Origin: Gemmatimonadota bacterium | GTDB taxonomy: Bacteria; Gemmatimonadota; Gemmatimonadetes; Gemmatimonadales; Gemmatimonadaceae | Reading direction: 5' to 3' | Assembly: GCA_003222065.1 (NCBI GenBank) | Contig: QHUV01000071.1 | Coordinates: forward strand, 1 to 12,032 | Length of the DNA: 12,032 bases | Shown: in pieces, positions 1 through 6,398 of the stretch | Position numbering within the stretch: position 1 is the first letter of the stretch | How the letters are laid out: the number at the start of each line of letters is the position of its first letter | Made by a program: the position numbers and the translations under genes | The notes under the pieces: generated by a model | Told to the model about the DNA's origin: nothing | Databases searched by the model: none | The model's input: only the letters and a program-made list of their open reading frames with translations

Positions 1-2
1 GG

Positions 3-269
3 GTTCGTAACCCCTTCATCAAAAAGCAGGACCTGCTCTCTGAGATTCAGAGCATCGTCGACGAGCGCGACATGTCTCAAGTCGAGGTGGCCGACGAGAC
101 AGGCGAGGCACGCTCGCAGGTATCGCTATTACTCAACGGCAAGTTGCGCGGATTCTCGACGGACCGTCTGGCGCGGATCCTACTGCGTCTCGGCCGCGAC
201 ATCGAGATCGTAATCCGTCCTTCGCGAGGTGGCCGGAAGGTCGGCGCGGTTCGCTTGGCGCGTCGCTAG
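3..269 (+). CDS. XRE-family helix-turn-helix protein, antitoxin-like (5' end outside window)
   Basis: The frame is open from the left edge, so 88 C-terminal residues are visible and the true start lies upstream; the ATG at 72 is internal (residue 24) and would cut off the first helix. The visible part reads as a compact five-helix XRE DNA-binding domain: a first helix (DLLSEIQSIVDERDMSQ), the HTH pair around residues 25-46 (SQVEVADETGEARSQVSLLLNG), then KLRGFSTDRLARILLRLGRDIEIVI, a tail typical of the small HigA/COG5606-like group. Members of this group are often antitoxins and autoregulators placed after a HigB/RelE-type toxin; such a partner would be upstream, outside the window, so the toxin-antitoxin role is inference. 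The C-terminus is basic (RGGRKVGAVRLARR). The gene ends in TAG and converges on the minus-strand operon. Confidence 0.85.
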   Translation, partial: VRNPFIKKQDLLSEIQSIVDERDMSQVEVADETGEARSQVSLLLNGKLRGFSTDRLARILLRLGRDIEIVIRPSRGGRKVGAVRLARR

Positions 270-284
270 GCGGCCCCACCACCT

Positions 285-324
285 GATTCGGTGTCGCCGG
301 CTCGCCGCCGGTGACGCCGAAATC
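285..324. terminator. Strong hairpin between convergent genes, probable bidirectional terminator
   Basis: Arm 285-301 (GATTCGGTGTCGCCGGC) pairs with 307-324 (GCCGGTGACGCCGAAATC) around the 5-base loop TCGCC. I count 17 pairs including two G-T wobbles and one bulged A at 320. It sits 15 bases after the stop of the XRE gene and 19 bases beyond the stop of the minus-strand 108-residue gene, which is where a shared terminator is expected. No T-run follows on either side, so it is not a textbook intrinsic terminator; it may act as a 3'-end stabiliser or a terminator lacking a U tract. Confidence 0.6.
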
Positions 325-343
325 GCGGGTCAGGCACACAGCG

Positions 344-670
344 TTAGCGCGCGAGGGCTGGCTTGAAGGTCATCTGCCCGGCTGCGGCCGCCTGCCGTTC
401 CAGCATCCAGAAGATACTGTGTTGCCCGCGCGACCGCGCGGAGATCGACGACACCCGATGGTCGGGTCGGTGCTCGTCGATCCAGTCGCGCTGGTGCGTG
501 GCGATCGTTTGGACGTCCCGAACCCGTTCGTGATTGCCGTCGTCACGCGCCGAGTGTAACGCCGCGGCCAGGGCGTGGTATGCGACCTCGTAATTCGCGT
601 GCGCGAATGCCTGACGATTGATCGCCAAGAGGCGCGGATAGGTACTCCTCACGTTCTCTGCGCTCGACAT
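344..670 (-). CDS. Conserved-looking 108-residue helical protein, last gene of the CheB/CheR operon
   Basis: The function is not recognised. The protein begins at ATG (670) 15 bases after the stop of the CheR gene, with a weak GGAC ahead of it, so co-transcription is very likely. It is predominantly helical: residues 10-45 (YPRLLAINRQAFAHANYEVAYHALAAALHSARD) resemble a TPR-like helical hairpin, followed by a second helical pair (ERVRDVQTIATHQRDWIDEH) and the segment SRGQHSIFWMLERQAAAAG. There is no signal peptide, membrane segment or cysteine cluster, so it is probably cytosolic. Composition is balanced and protein-like, unlike the Arg/Ser/Pro-rich shadow frames around it. I infer a small accessory or adaptor protein of the signalling operon; I recall similar short proteins next to sensor genes but cannot name a family. 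Confidence 0.75.
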   Translation of the reverse strand: MSSAENVRSTYPRLLAINRQAFAHANYEVAYHALAAALHSARDDGNHERVRDVQTIATHQRDWIDEHRPDHRVSSISARSRGQHSIFWMLERQAAAAGQMTFKPALAR

Positions 671-685
671 CGTATCGCTTTGTCC

Positions 686-2626
686 TTAGCCGCGTTGTTC
701 GACTCCCCGCTTCACGCGGATCTCTCGGCGCGGCTCCAGGGTTTGCTGCGCGTCCAAGTCTTCCATCATGACGATCGCGCCGCGCACGGCGCGGTGGGCA
801 CCGAGCAGGGGTGAGCACGTCACACGACATCGGATGACGCGGCCCCGGCGATTCGTTGCCTCCAACTCGACCTCGATGAAGTGACGATCGCCGCTCAGGC
901 ATTCGCGTATGGGCTGTTTGAGCCGCTCGACGGGAAGGCCGAGGTCGAGACCCAAGAGGTGACGTCCGACGACCTCGTCGGGGCGTAGTCCCCAGAGGTC
1001 CTCGGCGTGATCGTTCCAGACGAGAATCTTCAAGTCCGCATCGACGACGGCGACGCCACCCCGCAGGCTCGTGAGAATACTCTCAAGAAACGCGTTGACG
1101 GTATTCAGCTCTTCGCCGCGTTGACGGAGCTCCTCATTGACGGTCTGCAGCTCTTCGTTGGTGGACTGCAGCTCCTCGTTCATCGTCTCGAGCTCTTCGT
1201 TGGTCGACTGGAGCTCTTCGTTCGTCGTCTCGAGCTCTTCGACCGTGGACTGGAGCTCTTCGTTCGTGGTCTCCAGCTCCTCGTTCGTCGACTGGAGCTC
1301 TTCGTACGCGGTCTCCAGCTCCTGATTGGCGTGCTCCAACTCGCGCTGAAGTCGCTTCGCGGAGCTGACGTCGGCGAACGCGATCGCGGCGCCAATGATG
1401 GCACTCCCGTCGAGCAGCGGCACGATGTGGACGTCGAGCCAGCGCGGCTCGCCCGTCGGCGAGCGCCATTCCACGTCGCGCAGAAGAATCGGTAACCGCT
1501 CGGCGTAGACCTGATCGATGTACGACCGGATCTCCACCGGCTGATAGGACATTCTGAGATCTTGAATCGGACGGCCAAGATCGGTCTGCGACAACGCGAA
1601 CATGGAGCGCGCGCGCTCGTTGGCGAGGACGAGCGCGCCGGTCACGTCCACCACGAGCTGAGCGCTCGGGGCGACCTCGAGCGCGGCTTCGCGGAGGCGT
1701 ATTTGCCGGTCGACGCCGTTGCCCGCCTCGTCAGGCGGACCATTTTGCGCGATGAGAAGCAGACGGTCGCGCAAGTTGAGACCCGCGCGCGGCACTTTCG
1801 TGAAGATGCGGCGTCGCAGATCGAGCGGCGAGAAGGTATTCGCGTTTGTCAGCAGCGTCTCGGCGCGGCCGAGGAAGAGAACGCCGCCATCATTCAGCGC
1901 GAAATGAAAGCGATTGAGGATGTGCGATTGCGTTTCAGCATTGAAGTACATGAGCGTGTTGCGGCAGACGAGCAAATCGACACGCGAGATCGGCGCGTCC
2001 TGAATGAGATCGTGGCGACCGAAGATCACGTTCCGCCGCAGGTCCTTGCGAAAGAGGTAAGCGCCGTTGGTATGCTCGAAGTACTTCTCGAGTAACGGCG
2101 GCGGCACGCCGGCTGCCTCGCGCTCGCCGTAGGACGCCTGGCGTGCGTTGGTGAGCGCTTCCTCATCGACGTCGGTCGCGTAGATCTTCACACGCTCTTT
2201 GTAATCCTGCGTGCCCATCAGCTCGGCGAGGAGCATCGCCAACGTGTACGTCTCCTCGCCGCTCGCGCATCCAGCACTCCAAACGCGGACCGGAGCCGCC
2301 GCCTTGCGCGCTAGGATATCGGGAATCGCATGTTCGCTGAGATATTCCCACGCCCCGGAATCGCGGAAGAACGCCGTGACGTTGATGAGAATCGCATTGA
2401 AGAGAATCTCAAACTCTTCGGGATGTACCTCGAGGTAATCGACGTAGTCGGGATACTGCCGCACGCCGACGAACTGCATGCGTTTCTGAATGCGGCGCTC
2501 GAGGCTCGCTGGCTTATAGCCGGCAAAGTCGAAGCCGCGACTGCGCTTCAGATAGTCGATGAGCGCGGTGAGGCCACCGGCGGTTTCCGAGCTCGCACTG
2601 GGCAGGGACGCATTGCGAAGAGCCAC
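686..2626 (-). CDS. cheR: CheR-type methyltransferase fused to PAS-coiled coil-PAS
   Basis: This is an S-adenosylmethionine-dependent protein-glutamate methyltransferase with C-terminal sensory modules, 646 residues. Residues about 18-75 form the CheR N-terminal helical domain (ERRIQKRMQFVGV). Residues 80-280 are the catalytic domain, with NVTAFFRD at 82-89, the SAM-binding SAGCASGEE at 117-125, the acidic YATDVDEEAL at 149-158 and NTLMYF at 223-228. PAS 1 covers about 312-423, then a signalling coiled coil at 424-515 dominated by the EELQSTN/EELETTN heptad repeat, then PAS 2 at about 516-628. This matches the middle of CheB-CheR-PAS-kinase hybrids, but here the chain ends after PAS 2 without a kinase. 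The start is a GTG with no clear Shine-Dalgarno; an in-frame stop lies at 2648-2650, and the next ATG (residue 50) would delete the N-terminal domain. It follows cheB by 43 bases. No transmembrane segment is seen. Confidence 0.93.
   Translation of the reverse strand: MALRNASLPSASSETAGGLTALIDYLKRSRGFDFAGYKPASLERRIQKRMQFVGVRQYPDYVDYLEVHPEEFEILFNAILINVTAFFRDSGAWEYLSEHAIPDILARKAAAPVRVWSAGCASGEETYTLAMLLAELMGTQDYKERVKIYATDVDEEALTNARQASYGEREAAGVPPPLLEKYFEHTNGAYLFRKDLRRNVIFGRHDLIQDAPISRVDLLVCRNTLMYFNAETQSHILNRFHFALNDGGVLFLGRAETLLTNANTFSPLDLRRRIFTKVPRAGLNLRDRLLLIAQNGPPDEAGNGVDRQIRLREAALEVAPSAQLVVDVTGALVLANERARSMFALSQTDLGRPIQDLRMSYQPVEIRSYIDQVYAERLPILLRDVEWRSPTGEPRWLDVHIVPLLDGSAIIGAAIAFADVSSAKRLQRELEHANQELETAYEELQSTNEELETTNEELQSTVEELETTNEELQSTNEELETMNEELQSTNEELQTVNEELRQRGEELNTVNAFLESILTSLRGGVAVVDADLKILVWNDHAEDLWGLRPDEVVGRHLLGLDLGLPVERLKQPIRECLSGDRHFIEVELEATNRRGRVIRCRVTCSPLLGAHRAVRGAIVMMEDLDAQQTLEPRREIRVKRGVEQRG
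1136..1303 (-). repeat. Tandem 21-bp repeat encoding eight coiled-coil heptads
   Basis: Eight consecutive 21-base units encode residues 442-497 of the CheR fusion protein, alternating EELQSTN-type and EELETTN-type heptads (42-base higher-order period). The same alternating heptad is a known conserved feature of the CheB/CheR/PAS hybrid family, where it forms the parallel signalling helix between PAS modules, so it is selected at protein level. Units differ mainly at third positions (for example GAG/GAA, CTC/CTG). The repetition creates open frames in all registers here, which explains spurious ORFs on both strands. Confidence 0.85.
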
Positions 2627-2669
2627 AGTGGCAATATGAGTGGCGCATCATGGCCTCGATAGGGCGCGC

Positions 2670-3749
2670 CTAGTCGTCACTCCCTGACATCCGTTGCGTG
2701 TGCCGCGCTGGATGCCTGGCCGCGTTCGCCGAATCGGTTTCCTCATCGGCGTCGACCGGCGAGTTGCGATCACTCAGGAGCACTTCGCGAATGGTCTCGG
2801 CGCGCCGCGCAGCGAGAGACGCATTGTCGGCCAATCGCTGCGCGAGCCGTGTATTTCCGCGTGATCGCGCACGTTCGGATAGTTGCCGGCTGAGTGACGC
2901 GCTCTCCTCGAGCGCGCGCAGGGCCGTCCAGAGCGCGGCATCGAGCGTTTCCGATTGCCTTCCCAGCAGTGCACCGGATGTCCACGCGTGTCCAACTCGG
3001 CAGCGAAAACGCACGAGCTTTTCTTCGCGCAATTCCCACAGCGTGCCGCCGCAGTCCGGACAGCCGAAGGCCGCCAGGACGCCCGGATGATCTCCCGCGT
3101 CCTCGATGCGCGATAGATCGATTTCGGAATACTCGGTTTCTTTCTGCGCCTCGTCGTTCGTCACCATGGCCTCCTCGACAGGCGTTCGCTTTGCGAGGTC
3201 ATTGAGCAGTGCCGCCACGCCGTCCAGCTTCCTCACGTAGTCAACGGCGACGTGATCGATAGCGCTCTGCGGCATGGACGGAAACATGGCCTCTGCGGGA
3301 TCCTGCACGACGGCAATCCCCCCACGCCGCTTGATCGCCAACAGCCCTGACGTTCCGTCATCGAGATTACCACTGAGAACAACGCCGATGACACGCGGTC
3401 CGAACGCCAACGCCGCGCTGCGGAACATCGGGTCGACGGCCGGTCGATTGCCATTCTCACGGGGGCCGCGATACAGGCGCACGTGATCGCGAAAGATCAA
3501 CAGATGGTTGTCAGGGGGCGCGACGTATATCTCGCCTTCCTCGATGGGCTGTGCATCCACGGCGTGGACGGCATTGACCTTTCCCGCGCGTTTGAGAATG
3601 CGCGCCAACGCGCTCGTGCCTGTGGGTGGAAAATGAAGCGTGATGAAGATCGCGGCGCGGATGTCCCCCGCGAGATCACGCACGATCCTCGTTAGGGCTT
3701 CGACGCCGCCCGCCGATGCGCCGATGACGATGAGGTGCCGCGGAGGCAT
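2670..3749 (-). CDS. cheB: CheB-type protein-glutamate methylesterase, no receiver domain, C-terminal Cys/His cluster
   Basis: This CheB family protein (359 residues from the ATG at 3749) is expected to demethylate or deamidate receptor glutamates and so oppose CheR. The catalytic triad is visible: Ser12 in GASAGGVEAL, His39 in LHFPP and Asp131 in LSGNLDDGTSG. The methylesterase fold spans about 4-185. There is no N-terminal receiver domain, unlike enteric CheB, so activity cannot be controlled by phosphorylation of its own chain. Residues 228-258 hold a zinc-ribbon-like motif, GCPDCGG plus RFRCRVGH (Cys230, Cys233, Cys250, His254), followed by an Arg/Ala-rich helical tail and an acidic linker. 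The frame is open to a TTG at 3767, but the ATG gives the usual PRHLIVIGAS start and has AGG 7 bases upstream. It lies 34 bases after the kinase gene and precedes cheR. Confidence 0.93.
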   Translation of the reverse strand: MPPRHLIVIGASAGGVEALTRIVRDLAGDIRAAIFITLHFPPTGTSALARILKRAGKVNAVHAVDAQPIEEGEIYVAPPDNHLLIFRDHVRLYRGPRENGNRPAVDPMFRSAALAFGPRVIGVVLSGNLDDGTSGLLAIKRRGGIAVVQDPAEAMFPSMPQSAIDHVAVDYVRKLDGVAALLNDLAKRTPVEEAMVTNDEAQKETEYSEIDLSRIEDAGDHPGVLAAFGCPDCGGTLWELREEKLVRFRCRVGHAWTSGALLGRQSETLDAALWTALRALEESASLSRQLSERARSRGNTRLAQRLADNASLAARRAETIREVLLSDRNSPVDADEETDSANAARHPARHTQRMSGSDD

Positions 3750-3783
3750 GAGTGGGCCTGGTTTCAAGGGGGCTACCGCGCGG

Positions 3784-5265
3784 CTACTCGCCCGCGGTCG
3801 CGCTCCGTGGCACTCGAGTGCTTCTCGGCAATCGAAGGGTGAAGACCGTGCCGTGTTCTCCGGAGCTGCTTGCCGTCAGATCGCCGCCCATGGCGCGAGC
3901 GAGATCGCGACTGATCGCGAGGCCTAGTCCCGAGCCCGTTTGCCGTGCCGCGCGAGGCACCGCGAGCTGCACGTACGGCTCGAAGACGAGTTCGAGCTTG
4001 TCGGCGGGGATGCCGATGCCGTCGTCGCCAATCGAGATGAGCACGGTGTCTTCAGTGGCAGACCAGGTTCCGCGCACATGGCCCTGCGCCGGCGTGAACT
4101 TGATCGCGTTCGCGAGCAGATTGAGCACGATCTGGCGCAGACGCTCTTCGTCGGCGCGGACCACCGCGTCCGATTCGCCGAGGATGAGGTCGACGATGAT
4201 GCCTTTGTTGGCCGCCTGCGGGCGAACGAGCGAGACCAGCGCCTCGAGTGCGTCACGCACGATGACGTCGCCGATGTCGAAGCGGAGATGCCCCGTTTCA
4301 AGTTTACTAAACCCAACGAGATCGTCGACGAGTCGAAGAATGTAGCTCTGTGCCTCTTGAATGCGCTGCAAGTCACCGCGTTGTGCGTCGTTGAGGGGGC
4401 CGCGAATTCCGAGCGCGAGCAGCTCAGCGTATCCGCCCATCGCGGCGAGTGGCGTGCGGAGCTCGTGGCTGACGATCGCGATCAGCTTACTCTTCTCCTG
4501 GCTGGCTCGCTCGGCGGCGCGACGAGCGGCTTCGGCCGCACGGGCCAGCGCCTCCTGCGCCTCCATCGCCCGCTTCAACTCGGCGGTCCGCTCCTCCACG
4601 CGAGCCATCAATTCGGCGTTGAGCGAACGCACGCGCCGCTCCCGACGATGACTGGCGGTCTCGTCGGCGAGAAGCCAGCGCAGCTCCGTCACGATGCCCC
4701 TCCGATCCCGAACAACGCCGATCGAGGCCGTGATGTTGTGCTTTGTGCCGGATCGACCGCGAAGGCGAAAGCGGAATCCAACCTCGAGATCCTTCTGGCC
4801 GAACGCATTGAGCCGGCGGCGAAATGCGCGCCGTCCCGCCAGGCTGACGAAAACGGCGAGTGGCTTTCCCTGCAGCTGATCGTGGTCGACGCCAAGCAAC
4901 GATACGGCCACCCGATTGGCGTCGGTAATGTTGGCCTGTGGATCGGTGACGAGGTACGCTACGGGAGCTTGCTCGAAAAGAGTGCGGTATCGTGCTTGCT
5001 CGGCTTCGAGCAGGGCGCGACTCGTGGAGAGCTCCTCAGTCTGCACATGGAGCTCCTCCTCGGCCACCTGCAGCTCCTCCAGAGCGAGCGTAAGGTCCTC
5101 GAGCCACCCAGCTCCTTCGAGGGTCGGCGGCGAGAGTTGGTCGTCGCGTATGTCGCTCCTGAGGCGGGCACGCGCCGCGCTCACGCGGCGCCCCCAATCG
5201 TCGATCGAGGCGTGCGACAGAATCTCACGCTCGTGCATCGGGCCGGCCCACTTGCCGGAAAACAC
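3784..5265 (-). CDS. Soluble PAS-domain histidine kinase, first gene of the CheB/CheR operon
   Basis: This is a two-component sensor kinase of 493 residues. Residues 57-90 form an N-terminal coiled coil (LEELQVAEEELHVQTEELS), PAS covers about 92-202 (YRTLFEQAPVAYLVTDPQANITDANR), a long signalling helix follows at 203-258, the dimerisation/phosphoacceptor helix has His267 in SHELRTPL, and the HATPase_c domain has the N box around Asn386 (LNLLANAIKFT), G1 DDGIGI at 414-419 and G2 GSGLGLAIS at 444-452. No transmembrane segment or signal peptide is present, so it senses a cytosolic cue. The GTG start at 5265 is preferred over the ATG at residue 10 because AAGGA lies 7 bases ahead of it. The coil-PAS-kinase layout is what normally forms the C-terminal end of CheB-CheR hybrid kinases. 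No cognate response regulator is adjacent. Confidence 0.92.
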   Translation of the reverse strand: MFSGKWAGPMHEREILSHASIDDWGRRVSAARARLRSDIRDDQLSPPTLEGAGWLEDLTLALEELQVAEEELHVQTEELSTSRALLEAEQARYRTLFEQAPVAYLVTDPQANITDANRVAVSLLGVDHDQLQGKPLAVFVSLAGRRAFRRRLNAFGQKDLEVGFRFRLRGRSGTKHNITASIGVVRDRRGIVTELRWLLADETASHRRERRVRSLNAELMARVEERTAELKRAMEAQEALARAAEAARRAAERASQEKSKLIAIVSHELRTPLAAMGGYAELLALGIRGPLNDAQRGDLQRIQEAQSYILRLVDDLVGFSKLETGHLRFDIGDVIVRDALEALVSLVRPQAANKGIIVDLILGESDAVVRADEERLRQIVLNLLANAIKFTPAQGHVRGTWSATEDTVLISIGDDGIGIPADKLELVFEPYVQLAVPRAARQTGSGLGLAISRDLARAMGGDLTASSSGEHGTVFTLRLPRSTRVPRSATAGE

Positions 5266-5425
5266 GCGTCATTCCTTAGCGGAAGTTGCGAGGCGGCGCA
5301 TTGCTGGCAGTACCCGCTGCCAATGTTGCAAGGTTCGTGCGGAACGCGAGACCGAAGCGATCGCTGCCTCGTATGCGTCGTCTAAGCGCCCGGCGTCACT
5401 GGGGGCGTGCATCATGCACATTTGA
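5252..5425 (+). CDS. Candidate small Cys-rich protein in the divergent intergenic region (doubtful)
   Basis: A 57-codon frame from TTG at 5252 to TGA at 5425 ends in a stretch that reads like real protein: RCQCCKVRAERETEAIAASY followed by ASSKRPASLGACIMHI, with a Cys-x-Cys-Cys knuckle and a further Cys near the C-terminus, reminiscent of short zinc-binding proteins. Against it: the only upstream start codons are weak, no Shine-Dalgarno is visible, the 5' end overlaps the kinase start antisense by 14 bases, and third-position GC is only about two-thirds by my count, not as extreme as typical genes here. It may instead be untranslated leader DNA. No function can be assigned. Confidence 0.22.
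   Translation: MPENTRHSLAEVARRRIAGSTRCQCCKVRAERETEAIAASYASSKRPASLGACIMHI
5273..5277 (-). promoter_or_regulatory. Shine-Dalgarno AAGGA for the PAS kinase GTG start
   Basis: On the minus strand AAGGA is followed by a 7-base spacer and GTG at 5265. The competing ATG at 5238 has only a GGG-type match. This supports the longer kinase product and marks the start of translation of the four-gene operon. Confidence 0.6.
5407..5419. promoter_or_regulatory. Perfect 13-base palindrome between divergent genes, possible operator
   Basis: GTGCAT-C-ATGCAC is a perfect inverted repeat with a single central base, lying between the divergent kinase operon (start 5265) and the 180-residue gene (start 5501). 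Its size and place fit an operator, but short palindromes arise by chance and no clear -35/-10 elements are seen on either strand of 5266-5500. Confidence 0.2.
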
Positions 5426-5490
5426 AGTCGGTGGGCGTTCCTTGCACGGGCTCAACCGGCGCACGGAGCGACGAGGCTGAGCCAGTTGCT

Positions 5491-5496
5491 GGAGAG
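5491..5496 (+). promoter_or_regulatory. Shine-Dalgarno GGAGAG deciding the start at 5501
   Basis: GGAGAG ends 4 bases before the ATG at 5501 (the GGAG core is 6 bases away). This selects that ATG over the in-frame TTG at 5486, which has no ribosome site and would put the ribosome site inside the gene. Confidence 0.6.
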
Positions 5497-5500
5497 ACGA

Positions 5501-6043
5501 ATGCCGGTTCGCGAGTTCGTGGATAGTTCGGGCACTGAATGGCGCGCTTGGGAGGTCACTCCCGATGCGATCTTCCCGCCGACGCGTGGAGAGGACTACC
5601 TCGCCGACTGCTATCAGTCAGGATGGGTGGTCCTGGAGACCAAGACCGGCGAGCGCCGCCTGCGGCTGTGTCCGATACCCCGGGAGTGGCAGCGATTGCC
5701 GGACGAGGCACTCGAGGCGCTTTTGCCGCAAGCCGAAGCACTCCCCGCGCGCACAGCGTCGGGTCGGGGTACCATGGCCGACTTGCCCGTGGTTCGGAGC
5801 TTTAGATATCCCGGGGGGCGTGTTTGGACGGTCTCGGTAACGCCCCATCCGACTACTCGCGATTCCAGCGTGTTACGCTTTTCCGCCGGCGCGCGGGCGA
5901 TCGACGTCGAGGATTGGCCTCACGACTGGGCCGATGCGCCTGACGAGCAACTCATCGCGCTCCTCCGCCGCGCCGCACCCCGTGACGTACTACGGCAGTC
6001 GTCGGAGCTCAAGGACAATCGTTTGGACGAGCCACCGGTGTGA
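5501..6043 (+). CDS. 180-residue protein of unknown function with an internal domain duplication
   Basis: The family is not recognised with certainty. The two halves look homologous. Half 1 (about 4-79) runs REFVDSSGTEWRAWEVTP, then a strand pair GWVVLETKTGERRLRL, then PIPREWQRLPDEALEALLPQA. Half 2 (about 98-159) runs RSFRYPGGRVWTVSVTP, then SSVLRFSAGARAIDVE, then WPHDWADAPDEQLIALLRRA. The shared pattern is G..W.V.VTP, L.F/L...G.R, P..W..xPDE.L..LL..A, suggesting a small beta-sheet followed by a helix, present twice. Residues 80-97 form a linker. There is no signal peptide or membrane segment, so it is probably cytosolic. A good ribosome site precedes the chosen ATG. It is transcribed divergently from the kinase operon and converges on the 109-residue gene with only 25 bases between stops. 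Confidence 0.8.
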   Translation: MPVREFVDSSGTEWRAWEVTPDAIFPPTRGEDYLADCYQSGWVVLETKTGERRLRLCPIPREWQRLPDEALEALLPQAEALPARTASGRGTMADLPVVRSFRYPGGRVWTVSVTPHPTTRDSSVLRFSAGARAIDVEDWPHDWADAPDEQLIALLRRAAPRDVLRQSSELKDNRLDEPPV

Positions 6044-6068
6044 CGCTCGCCCGTCCTGTGTCTCGAGC

Positions 6069-6398
6069 TTACTCAACCTGATCCCGATAGAACGCGTGCA
6101 CGCACTCGTCGATCGCCAGCGCGACGAGCGCGGCGCGGTCGGTTGTCGTTAGGGGACACGCGGCGAGGATGCCGTCGAGCGTGGCACGGATCTCGGCGAG
6201 GGTCTGGTCGGCGGTAAGGCCACGCTCCTGCGCCTCACGGCAAAGCCGAGCAGTGGCTTGTGCGAGTGCGTCCGGCACGCCGCCGCGCTCGAGGTAGTCT
6301 TTGATCGTTGCTCCGAGTAACTCGCAGGCTGCGCCCGAGAACCCAAAGGTGCTCGTCGGCTGAGCATCAGGAGTGACGGAATCGAACTGCTCGGGCAC
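6069..6398 (-). CDS. 109-residue helical protein of unknown function
   Basis: A GTG start with an excellent AGGAG 7 bases upstream supports translation from 6398. The protein is mostly helical and hydrophilic: ACELLGATIKDYLERGG, DALAQATARLCREAQERGL, ADQTLAEIRATLDGILAACP, then DRAALVALAIDECVHAFYRD. No catalytic motif, signal peptide or membrane segment is visible. The arrangement of a CREAQERGLTADQ turn between helices and a final Y/F-rich helix reminds me of short helical proteins I have seen among Gemmatimonadota hypotheticals, without a named family. It overlaps in a different frame the C-terminal third of the lipoprotein reading frame upstream, which casts doubt on that extension rather than on this gene. 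Confidence 0.75.
   Translation of the reverse strand: MPEQFDSVTPDAQPTSTFGFSGAACELLGATIKDYLERGGVPDALAQATARLCREAQERGLTADQTLAEIRATLDGILAACPLTTTDRAALVALAIDECVHAFYRDQVE

Noticed and set aside
311..902. Overlapping small frames on both strands around the 108-residue gene
   Set aside because: Arg/Pro-rich composition and lack of ribosome sites; the minus frame 344-670 is the only protein-like reading.
1007..1495. Leu/Phe/Val-rich repetitive + strand frame (and related frames at 1137-1325 and 1134-1469)
   Set aside because: These are other-frame readings of the 21-bp heptad repeat of the CheR fusion protein; periodicity keeps all frames open.
1562..2095. 177-codon + strand frame opposite the CheR catalytic domain
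   Set aside because: Antisense shadow of the SAM-binding region; no start context or recognisable fold.
5305..5322. TGGCAG/CTGCCA hairpin with 6-base loop upstream of the kinase operon
   Set aside because: Only six pairs, no T-run, and within the range expected by chance; not convincing as terminator or riboswitch.
3940..5385. 481-codon + strand frame opposite the PAS kinase
   Set aside because: It is the full antisense of a clearly recognisable kinase, has no domain pattern, and long antisense frames are expected at this GC content.
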